From NCBI GenBank assembly GCA_905234795.1, contig CAJOIQ010000020.1:38716-81313 (forward strand): DNA of 42,598 nucleotides, in the 5' to 3' direction. This document shows positions 25,262 to 33,688 of this stretch, in pieces. The number at the start of each line of letters is the position of its first letter. The stretch's first letter is position 1. Under the pieces are notes generated by a model. That model did no database searches and had not been told where the DNA came from. It saw nothing but the letters and a program-made list of their open reading frames with translations. Source of the stretch: an uncultured Bacteroidales bacterium. Its GTDB lineage: Bacteria; Bacteroidota; Bacteroidia; Bacteroidales; UBA932. A program made the position numbers and the translations under genes.

Positions 25262-26204
25262 GATTTGGGAAAGGGACGGTCTTTACACCTTCCTTCGGCG
25301 CTATGTGGATCTCTGCACCCGGCTCAGCTACCGCCGGCTCACCGTCCAGGGAGCCATCCCCGACGAGAAAGCGGTCCTCATCTGCCCCAACCACACCAAT
25401 ACCCTGATGGATGCCCTGGTGGTGTTGCAGAGCCGCCAGGCCCCTACTGTCTTCGGCGCCCGTGCCGATATCTTCTCCCAGCCCGCCGTGGCCAAGATCC
25501 TGCGCTTCCTCAAGATTCTCCCCATGGTTCGCCGCCGCGACGGCATCCGCAACGTGCTGCGCAATTACGAGACCATGGACGAAGTCCAGGACGTGCTGGC
25601 CAACAACACTCCCTTCTGCATGTTCCCCGAAGGCCGGCACACCCCCGGACGTGAACTCCAGCCCCTGCAGAAAGGCGTAGCCCGCATGGCCTTCCAAAGC
25701 GCCTCCCAGCGTCCCACCCAGGTGGTTCCCGTGGGCATCAACTACAGCGATTTCTTCCACTATCGCGGCACCTGCGACCTTATCTACGGTGATCCTATCG
25801 ACGTAAACGCCTTCCTCGCCGCCCGTGAGGACCAGCTGGAAGCCGCCCGCTACCAGGCCTTCCTGGAGGAGCTTTCCCGGCGCATCAGCGCCCTGGTATG
25901 GGCCGATGTCCCCGCCCCGCGCCGCCATCCCCTTTTGAAGGTTTTGCTCTCTCCCCTGTGGTTGGTTGCCGCCGTGCTCTCCTTCCCCATGTGGTTCACC
26001 GCCGAATGGCTTTGCAAGCACAAGGTAAAGGACCGCGCCTTCCACAATACCGTCCGCTTTGGTCTCCGCCTGGTAGGCGGTCCGCTCACCTTCATCCTCT
26101 GGTCCGTCCTGTTCTTCCTGCTGCTGCCCTGGTGGCTTGCCCTGGCCCTGCTGCTGCTCTTTATCCCTTCCTACAGCTTCTTCTACGACTGGTTGTGTTA
26201 TTGA
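25254..26204 (+). CDS. lysophospholipid/glycerol-phosphate acyltransferase, PlsC family
   Basis: A 316-residue membrane-associated acyltransferase; the start at 25254 overlaps the transporter stop (the open frame upstream lies inside that gene). The catalytic motif is CPNHTNTLMDA, with H and D separated by five residues as in the GPAT-like branch (usual PlsC spacing is four). The acyl-acceptor motif is FPEGRHTPGRELQPLQKGVARMAF near residues 123-146, and VPVGINYSDFFHYRG forms the third block. Two hydrophobic segments near the C-terminus (PLWLVAAVLSFPMWFTAEWL and the stretch around ILWSVLFFLLLPWWLALALLL) anchor it. It should transfer fatty acyl groups to a glycerophosphate or lysolipid. It is the last gene of the tsaD operon. 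Confidence 0.85.
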   Translation: MRKIWERDGLYTFLRRYVDLCTRLSYRRLTVQGAIPDEKAVLICPNHTNTLMDALVVLQSRQAPTVFGARADIFSQPAVAKILRFLKILPMVRRRDGIRNVLRNYETMDEVQDVLANNTPFCMFPEGRHTPGRELQPLQKGVARMAFQSASQRPTQVVPVGINYSDFFHYRGTCDLIYGDPIDVNAFLAAREDQLEAARYQAFLEELSRRISALVWADVPAPRRHPLLKVLLSPLWLVAAVLSFPMWFTAEWLCKHKVKDRAFHNTVRFGLRLVGGPLTFILWSVLFFLLLPWWLALALLLLFIPSYSFFYDWLCY

Positions 26205-26257
26205 CGGGGGGGGGCGCCGCCGCGTGCTTTTCAGCTAATTAGTTGATATTTAACACT

Positions 26258-26303
26258 TTAAGTTTTTCTCTTGACACCATTTGGGATCAAGAGAAAAACT
26301 TAA
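26258..26303. terminator. long AT-rich inverted repeat between convergent genes
   Basis: A perfect 17-bp inverted repeat, TTAAGTTTTTCTCTTGA (26258-26274) with its complement at 26287-26303, and a 12-base loop. It follows the plus-strand tsaD operon and faces pckA. It probably acts as the terminator of the plus operon and, by symmetry, works on both strands. Between the acyltransferase stop and this repeat lies a run of nine G (26206-26214). Confidence 0.7.
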
Positions 26304-26338
26304 ATAATTAACAATCAGCACATTACAACATATCCACA

Positions 26339-26398
26339 AAAAAGAGACGCCCCAAAGGACGTCTCTTTTTGGATGAGATTCCGGGACAAACCCGGAAT
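26339..26398 (-). terminator. pckA terminator with preceding hairpin
   Basis: Read on the minus strand after the pckA stop, there is first a small hairpin, ATTCCGGG (26378-26385)/CCCGGAAT (26391-26398), then an 11-bp stem, AAAAAGAGACG (26339-26349)/CGTCTCTTTTT (26360-26370), ending in a T-run. The second is a textbook intrinsic terminator. Confidence 0.85.
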
Positions 26399-26407
26399 GA
26401 GGGACCA

Positions 26408-28000
26408 TTACAGCTTGGGACCAGCCTTGACCAGGGCCTTACCGGCCTTGTTGGCCTCGTACTTGTGGAAGTTCTTGATGAAGCGGCCGGCCAGGTCTTT
26501 GGCCTTCTCTTCCCACTCGGCGGCGTTCTTGTAGGTGTCGCGAGGATCCAGGATGCCGGTATCCACACCTTCCAGCTTGGTGGGCACGGTGAAGTTGAAG
26601 TAAGGAATGACCTTGGTGGGGGCCTTGTCGATGGCACCGTTCAGGATGGCGTCGATGATGCCGCGGGTGTCGCGGATGGAGATACGCTTGCCGGTACCGT
26701 TCCAGCCGGTGTTCACCAGGTAGGCCTTGGCACCGCTCTTCTTCATCTTCTTCACCAGTTCCTCGGCATACTTGGTAGGATGCAGCTCCAGGAAAGCCTG
26801 GCCGAAGCAGGCGCTGAAGGTAGGAGTGGGCTCGGTGATACCGCGCTCGGTACCTGCGAGTTTGGCAGTGAAGCCGGAGAGGAAGTAGTACTTGGTCTGC
26901 TCCGGGGTGAGGATGCTCACGGGAGGCAGTACGCCGAAGGCATCGGCGCTCAGGAAGATCACCTGCTTGGCGGCCGGGCCGTGGGACACGGGACGCACAA
27001 TCTTCTCGATGTGGTAGATAGGATAGCTCACGCGGGTGTTCTCGGTGACGGACTTGTCGTTGAAGTCAATCTTGCCGGCAGCGTCCACGGTCACGTTCTC
27101 CAGGAGAGCGTCGCGACGGATGGCGTTGTAGATATCGGGCTCGGACTCCTTGTCCAGCTTGATAACCTTGGCGTAGCAGCCGCCTTCGAAGTTGAACACG
27201 CCCTTGTTGTCCCAGAGGCGCTTGGGATCTGTGGAAAGGGTGGTTTTGCCGGTGCCGGAGAGGCCGAAGAAGATGGCGGTGTTCTCGCCGTTCATGTCGG
27301 TGTTGGCGGAGCAGTGCATGGCGGCAATGCCCTTCAGAGGCAGATAGTAGTTCATCATGGAGAACATACCCTTCTTCATCTCACCACCGTACCAGGTGTT
27401 CAGGATAACCTGCTCACGGCTGGTCACGTTGAAGGCGACGCAGGTGTCGCTGCGGAGGCCCAGTTCCTTATAGTTATCTACCTTAGCCTTGGAAGCGCAG
27501 TACACCACGAAGTCGGGCTCCTGGTCGAAGTCCTTCTGGTTCTGGGGACGCAGGAACATGTTGGTCACGAAGTGGGCCTGCCAGGCAACCTCCATGATGA
27601 AGCGGACCTTCATGCGGGTGTCCTTGTGGGTGCCGCAGAAGCCGTCCACCACAAACAGGCGCTTGCCGGAGAGCTGCTCCTGGGCCAGTTTCTTCACGGC
27701 CTTCCAGGTGGCCACGCTCATCTTGTGGTTATCATTGTGATATTCCTCGGTGTCCCACCAGATCTCGCCCTTCTTGCCTTCCTTGGTGGTGTTGTCGTAC
27801 ACAATGTACTTGTCTTTAGGGGAACGGCCGGTGTAGATACCGGTCATCACGTTGATGGCGCCAAGCTCTGTTACCTGACCTTTGTCATAACCCTCGAGAC
27901 CGGGTTTGGTCTCTTCGTTGTAAAGAACCTCGTACGTGGGGTTGTAAAGGATTTCCTTCACGCCCTTGATGCCGTACTTCCTGAGATTGATGTTTGCCAT
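26408..28000 (-). CDS. pckA: phosphoenolpyruvate carboxykinase (ATP)
   Basis: PckA interconverts oxaloacetate and PEP with ATP/ADP. In Bacteroidales it usually runs toward oxaloacetate, fixing CO2 on the route to succinate. The 530-residue length fits the ATP-dependent family (about 530-540). Visible motifs: [12 protein letters not shown] near residues 56-67 (oxaloacetate-binding Arg), [18 protein letters not shown] near 204-221, the kinase-1a P-loop GLSGTGKT at 246-253 followed by TLSTDPKR, and an adenine-binding segment [16 protein letters not shown] near 450. It is monocistronic, with its own consensus promoter and terminator. Confidence 0.97.
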   Translation of the reverse strand: MANINLRKYGIKGVKEILYNPTYEVLYNEETKPGLEGYDKGQVTELGAINVMTGIYTGRSPKDKYIVYDNTTKEGKKGEIWWDTEEYHNDNHKMSVATWKAVKKLAQEQLSGKRLFVVDGFCGTHKDTRMKVRFIMEVAWQAHFVTNMFLRPQNQKDFDQEPDFVVYCASKAKVDNYKELGLRSDTCVAFNVTSREQVILNTWYGGEMKKGMFSMMNYYLPLKGIAAMHCSANTDMNGENTAIFFGLSGTGKTTLSTDPKRLWDNKGVFNFEGGCYAKVIKLDKESEPDIYNAIRRDALLENVTVDAAGKIDFNDKSVTENTRVSYPIYHIEKIVRPVSHGPAAKQVIFLSADAFGVLPPVSILTPEQTKYYFLSGFTAKLAGTERGITEPTPTFSACFGQAFLELHPTKYAEELVKKMKKSGAKAYLVNTGWNGTGKRISIRDTRGIIDAILNGAIDKAPTKVIPYFNFTVPTKLEGVDTGILDPRDTYKNAAEWEEKAKDLAGRFIKNFHKYEANKAGKALVKAGPKL

Positions 28001-28043
28001 AAAATGTGTATGTGTTTAAGAATTAATACTTTCTTCAAGTCTA

Positions 28044-28075
28044 CAAAGATACTCAATTATTGTGTTTTTTCCAAA
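28044..28075 (-). promoter_or_regulatory. pckA promoter
   Basis: Minus strand: TTTG (28075-28072), 20-base spacer, TATCTTTG (28051-28044). It is a full consensus; the -33 element lies inside the last codons of the upstream lipoprotein gene. The leader before the ATG is about 40 bases. Confidence 0.85.
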
Positions 28076-28989
28076 TGTGCGCCCAGGCGCTTGCGAAGCC
28101 CGGGAGCCAGGGAAAGACTTTCCATCTTTTCGGCCACAGTGAGCCAGCGCTCACTCATTTCATAGTCCTCCAGAAGGTAGAACGCCATGGCGATGTTATA
28201 GGCGGCGCAGGCCCGCTTCACGGTGTATCCCTTGGTCACGAAGGGGGTCCACACGTCGATGGCCTTGGCAAACTTTCCGTCATAGACATACTGCAGGCCT
28301 TCCAGCCATTCATCCACACGCATGTCGTCAAAATAGTAGAAGCTGAAACTCTCTGTCTTCCAGCCGGAAACAAAGCGGGAGCTGATGCGACGGGCTACCT
28401 CGGCGGCCTGGCCGTCCAGCTGGAGCTGGGCCAGCGTTTTGAGACCGTCAGCAGTGGTGACACCGTTGTTGTAAATCATGGGGTGCAGTACGGCGCTGCC
28501 ACTGTAGCGGGCCACTTTGTCCTCCCCCATACTGTCGTAAATCATCAGGCGGGTGCTCACGGGAATGGCCACGGGGCACACATAGGACGAGTCGATGGAA
28601 CGGGCGCCGGAAACCGGCTGGTTATCCTCCGGAGCAAATTCTCCCAGCCGGGTGGACAGGAGGAACACAACGTCCTTCTCCGTGTCCATCACCAGCGAAC
28701 GCATCTGCTCCACCGTCACGGAATCGGCCGACGGAATGTGGTAGATGTCCACCACTTCCTCCGATTCAAAATAATCCTCTTCCAGATACCGGGCCATGGC
28801 CGACGCCGTGCTGCGGTCGAAGAGGGAATCCAGATGGTTGGTCCCGTCCATATAGACGATGGACATGGTTTTGCGGTTAAGGTCCAGCCCGGAAGAAGAG
28901 GGCTGGCGTACCTCCAGGTGCAGGGGATACACCTGCGGGGAACAGGCTGCCAGGACAAGGGCGGCCACCAATACACTTGCACGTTTCAT
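28057..28989 (-). CDS. lipoprotein of unknown function (DUF6340-like)
   Basis: A 310-residue lipoprotein. The start at 28989 gives the signal MKRASVLVAALVLAAC with lipobox Cys16 and overlaps the rimO stop as ATGA; an upstream in-frame ATG would add a basic, non-signal stretch. The mature part has an alpha/beta first half (MSIVYMDGTNHLDSLFDRSTASAMARYLEEDYF, KDVVFLLSTRLGEF) and a helical second half with TPR-like pairs (EWLEGLQYVYDGKFAKAIDVWTPFV, RACAAYNIAMAFYLLEDYEMSERWLTVAEKM). This layout resembles a Bacteroidota family I recall as DUF6340; that name is from memory. No enzymatic motif is seen. The role is probably envelope-related. Confidence 0.75.
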   Translation of the reverse strand: MKRASVLVAALVLAACSPQVYPLHLEVRQPSSSGLDLNRKTMSIVYMDGTNHLDSLFDRSTASAMARYLEEDYFESEEVVDIYHIPSADSVTVEQMRSLVMDTEKDVVFLLSTRLGEFAPEDNQPVSGARSIDSSYVCPVAIPVSTRLMIYDSMGEDKVARYSGSAVLHPMIYNNGVTTADGLKTLAQLQLDGQAAEVARRISSRFVSGWKTESFSFYYFDDMRVDEWLEGLQYVYDGKFAKAIDVWTPFVTKGYTVKRACAAYNIAMAFYLLEDYEMSERWLTVAEKMESLSLAPGLRKRLGAHLEKTQ

Positions 28990-30293
28990 ATTACTTCTGC
29001 CATAAGGTCGTATTCGTCGGCGGCGGTGATGCGCACCTGCAGGAACTGCCCGATGAGGGATTCCGGGGTATCGGCAGCCGATGAAGGACATTTCACCAGG
29101 ATCTCACCGTCCACCTCGGGGCTTTCGAACTCGCTCCGGCACACCAGGATGCCGTCGTTTACATCGTCCACCAGCACGCGGACACAGGTGCCGATCCGGG
29201 ATTGATTGTATGCAAGGGATATGCCACGCTGAAGCTCCATGAGCTTATTCAGCCGTTGTTTTTTCACAGAAGGACGGACTTTGTCCGGGAAGTGGTCGGC
29301 ATCGAAGGTTCCCTCCTCCTCGGAATAGGTGAAAGCACCCATCCGCTGGAAGCGGGCGTCGGCCACGAAATCCATCAGTTCCTTGAATTCGGCAGCACCT
29401 TCTCCGGGATGGCCGACAATGAGGGTGGTACGCAAAACCACGCCCGGAACGCGCTCCCGCATGCGGCGGATGAGCTCCCGCGTCCAGGCGCCGTCAACGC
29501 CCCGGTGCATCTTGTCCAGCACGACGTCGGACACATGCTGCAGAGGGATATCCATGTATCGGCACACCTTGGGATTGGCGGCCATCTCCTCCAGCACATC
29601 CTCAGGGAAATCGGCGGGATAGGAATAATGAATGCGCAGCCATTCGATGCCTTCTACGGCCGACAAACGCCGCAGCAGTTGCGCCAGGCAGCGTTTTCCG
29701 TACACATCAAGACCGTAATACGTGGTATCCTGGGCAATGATCACCAGCTCCCGCACGCCCTGTGCGGCCAGTTCACGGGCCTCCTTCTCCAGCACCTCCA
29801 TGGGCACGGAACGGTGCGCCCCGCGGATGAAAGGGATGGCACAGTAGGAGCAGCGTCGGTTGCAGCCCTCGGAAATCTTGAGGAAGGCATAGGGATGCCG
29901 GCCGTCGGTGCGCACGCGACGATGGGCCTGGGAGACATCGGGCTTGCAGCCCAGGGCCTCAATCAGGGGCTCCAGCTCCCGCGCGCCGAACCAGCCGTCC
30001 ACCTCCGGAATAAGGTCCGGAAGCTCCGAAGGATACCGCTGGGACAGGCAGCCGAAAACAAGTAATCGGCCCACCTCCCCCTCTTTCTTGCGTTGGGCGG
30101 CCTCCAGGATAACCTGGATGCTCTGCTCCTTGGCATCGCCGATAAAGCCACAGGTATTGACAAGGAGCACATCCACGGGACGCGCCTCCCCTTCCGGGAC
30201 AATCTCATAGGAGCCTTGTACCTGGTACAGGAGATGCTCGGTGTCTACCGTGTTCTTGGAGCACCCCAGCGTTATGACCTGCAGGGACGGCAT
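28986..30293 (-). CDS. rimO: ribosomal protein S12 methylthiotransferase RimO
   Basis: RimO adds a methylthio group to an aspartate of ribosomal protein S12 through radical-SAM chemistry. The 435-residue protein begins VITLGCSKNTVDTEHL, the RimO-specific form of the opening motif. First-cluster cysteines are C11, C48 and C82; radical-SAM cysteines are C144, C148 and C151 in CNRRCSYCAIPFIRG. The C-terminal 65 residues form a TRAM domain. The GRHPYAFLKISEGC segment separates it from MiaB and MtaB. The ATG follows the stop of the DUF5606 gene with no gap, and the 3' end overlaps the lipoprotein gene, so three genes are coupled. This is the second methylthiotransferase in the window. Confidence 0.95.
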   Translation of the reverse strand: MPSLQVITLGCSKNTVDTEHLLYQVQGSYEIVPEGEARPVDVLLVNTCGFIGDAKEQSIQVILEAAQRKKEGEVGRLLVFGCLSQRYPSELPDLIPEVDGWFGARELEPLIEALGCKPDVSQAHRRVRTDGRHPYAFLKISEGCNRRCSYCAIPFIRGAHRSVPMEVLEKEARELAAQGVRELVIIAQDTTYYGLDVYGKRCLAQLLRRLSAVEGIEWLRIHYSYPADFPEDVLEEMAANPKVCRYMDIPLQHVSDVVLDKMHRGVDGAWTRELIRRMRERVPGVVLRTTLIVGHPGEGAAEFKELMDFVADARFQRMGAFTYSEEEGTFDADHFPDKVRPSVKKQRLNKLMELQRGISLAYNQSRIGTCVRVLVDDVNDGILVCRSEFESPEVDGEILVKCPSSAADTPESLIGQFLQVRITAADEYDLMAEVI

Positions 30294-30725
30294 TTATGCC
30301 TCCTTCTTGGCTTCGGCCTCACGCTCTTCGTCGGTGAGGAAGTCCAGGGAAGTGTATTTCTTGAGGGCGTTGTACCACTCCACCACCTTCTTCATGTGGG
30401 ACACGTAGAAGCGGTCGGGGTCGTAATTGGGAAGAGCCTTGGCGAAGAGGGCCTTCAGTTCTTTGTCGGAAGCCTTGGCGGTGGGGGCATCGGCCTCCCC
30501 AAGGACCTGGTGTATCTTGCCGAAGACGTCCTGCAGTTTCACCTCTTCCTCCAGCGTGTAGATGGAGATGTCGGCCAGGGTGGTAATACCGGCGCTAGCG
30601 CTGAAGTTATAGCGCTTTTTGTCCTCCAGGGCCTCTACGATTGCTCCGCTGCGGGACTGCGCGATATAGGTGAAAAGTCCGTGCTGACCACGGATGGAAA
30701 GGGTTTTTGCCAAATCGGTTTTCAT
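30294..30725 (-). CDS. DUF5606-type protein of unknown function
   Basis: A 143-residue soluble protein found across Bacteroidota. MKTDLAKTLSIRGQHGLFTYIAQSRSGAIVEALEDKKRYNFSASAGITTLADISIYT forms a small beta-rich domain (residues 1-60) typical of the family; the second half is helical and charged (KELKALFAKALPNYDPDRFYVSHMKKVVEWYNALKKY) and ends in an acidic-basic tail. Its place between coaE and rimO is the usual one. A TATCTTTG box inside the end of coaE may give it an extra promoter. No biochemical role is known to me. Confidence 0.82.
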   Translation of the reverse strand: MKTDLAKTLSIRGQHGLFTYIAQSRSGAIVEALEDKKRYNFSASAGITTLADISIYTLEEEVKLQDVFGKIHQVLGEADAPTAKASDKELKALFAKALPNYDPDRFYVSHMKKVVEWYNALKKYTSLDFLTDEEREAEAKKEA

Positions 30726-30732
30726 ATTGAAT

Positions 30733-31341
30733 CTACTTGCTTATTATCTTACAAAGATAAGAATTATTATCGAAAAAAGTTTGCTCTACCGCCAGGGACA
30801 GAGCCTCGGGCGTGCCGTCGTTGGTAAGGACCGCATCCACTTTGTCCTGCGGGAGCTCCTGCGCTTCCATGCGGGCAAGCACCGCCTGCTCCGGAAGGCC
30901 GTCACGGGCCATCACGCGGGAAAGACGCACCTCCCGGGAGGCCGTCACCAGCACCGCGGCGTCATAGGTCCCGTCAAAGAGGGGCTTGGACAGCAGGACG
31001 GCCGATTCCAGGACTACGAAGGGGACATCCTCCTTCTGCCGGGCTTTCCAGCGCAGGAAATCCTGCATCACCAGCGGATAAACGATGCCTTCCAGCTTTT
31101 CCCGGGCAGCGGCGTCGGAAAAGATGACGGCCGCAAGCGCCTTGCGGTCCAGATCACCCTCCGGCAGGCGCAAAGGCTTGCCCAGGGCTTTCTCCAGCCG
31201 GGCCACCAGCGAGGGGCGGCGGTCATAGAGGGCCTTGGTCCTCTCATCGGCATTATAGACAGGAATGCCCCGCTGTTCCAGCAGGGCGCACACGGCCGAT
31301 TTGCCGCTTCCGATAAGTCCTGTGACAACGACGGTTTTCAT
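30733..31341 (-). CDS. coaE: dephospho-CoA kinase
   Basis: CoaE phosphorylates dephospho-CoA at the 3' hydroxyl of ribose, the last step of coenzyme A synthesis. The 202-residue protein has the P-loop GLIGSGKS at residues 8-15, the substrate-lid region YNADERTKALYDR near 29-41 (D in the conserved YxAD motif), LEGIVYPLV near 83-91, and FVVLESAVLLSKPLF, the CoaE version of the DxPLL(F/Y)E block in altered form. VLVTASREVRLSRVMARDGLPEQAVLARMEAQ is the conserved Arg-rich lid. Its ATG is three bases after the ybbR stop. Expression is in the nusB-yajC-ybbR operon. Confidence 0.92.
   Translation of the reverse strand: MKTVVVTGLIGSGKSAVCALLEQRGIPVYNADERTKALYDRRPSLVARLEKALGKPLRLPEGDLDRKALAAVIFSDAAAREKLEGIVYPLVMQDFLRWKARQKEDVPFVVLESAVLLSKPLFDGTYDAAVLVTASREVRLSRVMARDGLPEQAVLARMEAQELPQDKVDAVLTNDGTPEALSLAVEQTFFDNNSYLCKIISK
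30752..30759 (-). promoter_or_regulatory. possible internal promoter before the DUF5606-rimO genes
   Basis: Minus-strand TATCTTTG within the last codons of coaE, 26 bases before the DUF5606-type ATG. There is no TTTG at the right spacing, so this is a weaker call than the full promoters. Confidence 0.4.
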
Positions 31342-31344
31342 CCC

Positions 31345-32310
31345 CTACAGTTCCACGCAGTCGAACACCTCCGGTTCCACCCGGTATTCCAGGACGCCGG
31401 ACGGGAGACGCTGCGTGCGGGGAGCGCACCGGCCCGTGAGAGAGGTGCTGAAGTCGTTCCAGTCCACATACAGCGTGAAGGATTCCAGCGGATCCCGGCC
31501 CAGCGGGAACACGCAGCGCAGGACCACCCTGGCCGTGGGGGGATACACCTGCAGCTGATGGCCGGAAGGGACATTCCTCGCCTGGACAGGGAGCGTTGCC
31601 TGCAATTCCACATAACGGGACACGGGAATCTCATAGCTCACCTGGTCCACGGAAAGGCGAACGCCTTCCGGGACATTGAGCTTGAGCACGCCGTGTTTGG
31701 ACTCCTTGATCTCCGTCATCACCAGGCGCGGTGTAATCACCCGCTCCACGGCGTCCAGGCGGGCCTGGTCTCCGTACACGGTGACGGTGTCAGGAGAGAC
31801 TGCAAGGGGGCCGCTCAGCATGTACTGGGGTCCAAGGGTTATCGAATGAGGCACTTCCACGGGCACCCGTTTGTGGTTCTCGACCGGAAAGACGAATTTG
31901 AGCGTATCGGTGATAAAGGCCTCCAGCTGCACGTTCTCCCCAAAGAACTGGGTGGTGTAGGAGTTCTTGGCGCCGCCGATCACCCCATAGGTATCGGGAC
32001 CCAGCCGGCGGAGGTCGGCACGGTCGAAGCGCACCTTCACCACCTTCCTGTCCTGCCGGCTGCTTTCCCGCACCAGACGGAAGCCGTCGGCACGGCAGCG
32101 CGCGCTCACCAGGACCGCATTCACGGACTCCATGCCGTGGCCCTCGATATTGCACTGGGCCACCACAGGGACGCTCACGGTACCGGAATAATCCTTGGAA
32201 AGATTGGAAAGCACCCACACCAGAAAGGCCAGAACAAAGGACAGGACCAGGATAATCCATTCCCGGCCCAGTCCCCCTTTGGCAAGGTGAAGGCGCTCCA
32301 GTAAAGACAT
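31345..32310 (-). CDS. ybbR: YbbR-like domain protein
   Basis: A 321-residue membrane-anchored protein. Residues 17-36 (EWIILVLSFVLAFLVWVLSN) form the single membrane helix, and the rest is extracytoplasmic. The YbbR repeats are seen as short beta units with the VSPDTVTVYGDQARLDAVERVITPRL pattern (residues about 168-195), which matches the canonical P-x-x-V-x-V-x-G motif. YbbR/CdaR activates the diadenylate cyclase CdaA in Firmicutes; in Bacteroidota it usually sits between yajC and coaE as here, with no cyclase gene adjacent. The role in this organism is therefore inferred only at domain level. The ATG lies two bases after the yajC stop. Confidence 0.85.
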   Translation of the reverse strand: MSLLERLHLAKGGLGREWIILVLSFVLAFLVWVLSNLSKDYSGTVSVPVVAQCNIEGHGMESVNAVLVSARCRADGFRLVRESSRQDRKVVKVRFDRADLRRLGPDTYGVIGGAKNSYTTQFFGENVQLEAFITDTLKFVFPVENHKRVPVEVPHSITLGPQYMLSGPLAVSPDTVTVYGDQARLDAVERVITPRLVMTEIKESKHGVLKLNVPEGVRLSVDQVSYEIPVSRYVELQATLPVQARNVPSGHQLQVYPPTARVVLRCVFPLGRDPLESFTLYVDWNDFSTSLTGRCAPRTQRLPSGVLEYRVEPEVFDCVEL

Positions 32311-32312
32311 CC

Positions 32313-32654
32313 TTACTGCTGGTTGGTCTCGGAATAGTCCTTGACCAGACCCTGTTTGTCCACGCGGAGCTTCACGTCACCGTCCACCTTGATGAGAACG
32401 GTTTTCTCGTTCACCTCCACAATTTCTCCGTAGATACCGCCCACGGTAACCACCTTGTCACCTTTCTTGAGGGCGTTGCGGAAGTTCTGCAGTTCCTTCT
32501 GCTGCTTGCGCTGAGGACGGATCATGAACAGCCACATCACTACAATGATGGCGCCGAACATCAGGATGGTGGGCCAGGCGCTGGCCTGCTGGCCTTGGGC
32601 GCCGGCGGGGGCTGCTGTGGGCCCCATCAGGAGGAATGCGTAAAGAAGATTCAT
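32313..32654 (-). CDS. yajC: preprotein translocase accessory subunit YajC
   Basis: YajC associates with SecDF and the SecYEG channel in the inner membrane. The 113-residue protein has a single helix (WPTILMFGAIIVVMWLFMIRP, residues about 27-47) followed by the family signature IRPQRKQQKELQNFRNALKKGDKVVTVGGIYGEIVEV. It has an Ala/Gln/Gly-rich N-terminal extension. The ATG overlaps the nusB stop as ATGA. Confidence 0.95.
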   Translation of the reverse strand: MNLLYAFLLMGPTAAPAGAQGQQASAWPTILMFGAIIVVMWLFMIRPQRKQQKELQNFRNALKKGDKVVTVGGIYGEIVEVNEKTVLIKVDGDVKLRVDKQGLVKDYSETNQQ

Positions 32655-33604
32655 AGGTTTTTGTTAATTATGCCCTGTGCCATGCGCTGCTTCACCAGAC
32701 GGTCCAGCAGACCGTTCACGAAGCCGTGGCTCTTGGGCGTGGAATAATACTTGGAAATCTCAACATACTCGTTGATGGTCACCTTCACGGGAATGTCGGG
32801 GAAAGTTTCGGCCTCGGCAAGGCCCATGGCGATGAGCACGATGTCCGTGGTGTACAGGCGGTCCCGGTCCCATTTGGAAACGGACTCCGAGATAAGGGCC
32901 TCATACTCCTTGAGACGGCCATAGGTGGCGGTGACCAGCGAATGGACAAAGTCCCGGTCGCTTTCCACATCCTTCTTTCCCCGGGCCACCAGGGAATCGC
33001 TCTGATAAAGCGGAGGATAGTTCCAGCGGCCGCTGCGGGCCATCTCTTCCAGGGAGCCGATGCATACGTTGAGCACGTACGGCAGTTCGTCGGCCCAGTG
33101 GATGGAGGCGTCTTCCAGGATGGCCGAGAGGGCTTCGTCGTCCTCGAATTCGGCAAAGATCTGCTTCCAGAGCGCAGCGTCCCCGGCAAGGGACTGCTCC
33201 GGAGCAGCCATATAGGCAGTGTAATAATCCCGCGTTTTGAGGGCCTCGTACAGGCTGTGCAGGAAAGCGTCCTGCTGCTCCCAGGAGAATTTCTTTTTCT
33301 CCAGCAGACGCTGGAAATCGGGATCCTTCTCCAGAAGGGCCGATACTCCGTTGCTCACGAACTTGAGGTTGGGATGGAGGTCTTCCTCCGTGGGATTGAA
33401 CTTGCCGCGGGCGGCTTCCACCATCTTGGCGGCCTGGGCCGTAAGGGCCGGAACCACGGCCATCATATAAAGATACAGGTCCCGAGTGGCTTCCGAAGAA
33501 GCGTCAAGGCTGGACAGCACTTCCTTCAACGAAAGGTCCGGATTTTCTGCATAGGCATACAGGACCTTGAAAGCCTTCACTCTTAGGATGCGTCGATTTA
33601 ACAT
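32651..33604 (-). CDS. nusB: transcription antitermination factor NusB, long Bacteroidota form
   Basis: NusB binds boxA RNA with S10 (NusE) in rRNA antitermination. The 317-residue protein is far longer than the 139-residue E. coli NusB, as is usual in Bacteroidota. MLNRRILRVKAFKVLYAYAENPDLSL at the N-terminus matches the RNA-binding Arg-rich start, and the C-terminal third has the NusB core: DRDRLYTTDIVLIAMGLAEAETFPDIPVKVTINEYVEISKYYSTPKSHGFVNGLLDRL. The middle segment (residues about 50-220) is helical and charged, with no assigned function. It heads the operon nusB-yajC-ybbR-coaE-DUF5606-rimO. Confidence 0.93.
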   Translation of the reverse strand: MLNRRILRVKAFKVLYAYAENPDLSLKEVLSSLDASSEATRDLYLYMMAVVPALTAQAAKMVEAARGKFNPTEEDLHPNLKFVSNGVSALLEKDPDFQRLLEKKKFSWEQQDAFLHSLYEALKTRDYYTAYMAAPEQSLAGDAALWKQIFAEFEDDEALSAILEDASIHWADELPYVLNVCIGSLEEMARSGRWNYPPLYQSDSLVARGKKDVESDRDFVHSLVTATYGRLKEYEALISESVSKWDRDRLYTTDIVLIAMGLAEAETFPDIPVKVTINEYVEISKYYSTPKSHGFVNGLLDRLVKQRMAQGIINKNL

Positions 33605-33621
33605 AGAACAAAATATTTCCG

Positions 33622-33629
33622 CAAATTTA
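33622..33629 (-). promoter_or_regulatory. nusB operon -7 promoter box
   Basis: Minus-strand TAAATTTG, 17 bases before the nusB ATG. It is divergent from an identical box on the plus strand at 33652-33659. No clear TTTG partner is seen. Confidence 0.55.
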
Positions 33630-33651
33630 GTGTTTTTTTCATTTATTTCCC

Positions 33652-33659
33652 TAAATTTG
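33652..33659 (+). promoter_or_regulatory. -7 promoter box of the PUR-family/purine-salvage operon
   Basis: TAAATTTG, 29 bases before the ATG at 33689. It mirrors the nusB box on the other strand within an 84-base AT-rich intergenic region. Confidence 0.55.
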
Positions 33660-33688
33660 TATTCATAATAATAAAAAACGGACTACGT

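Noticed and set aside
26369..28165. A 598-codon plus-strand frame opposite pckA
   Set aside because: pckA has all catalytic motifs, its own promoter and terminator; the reverse frame is a compositional shadow.
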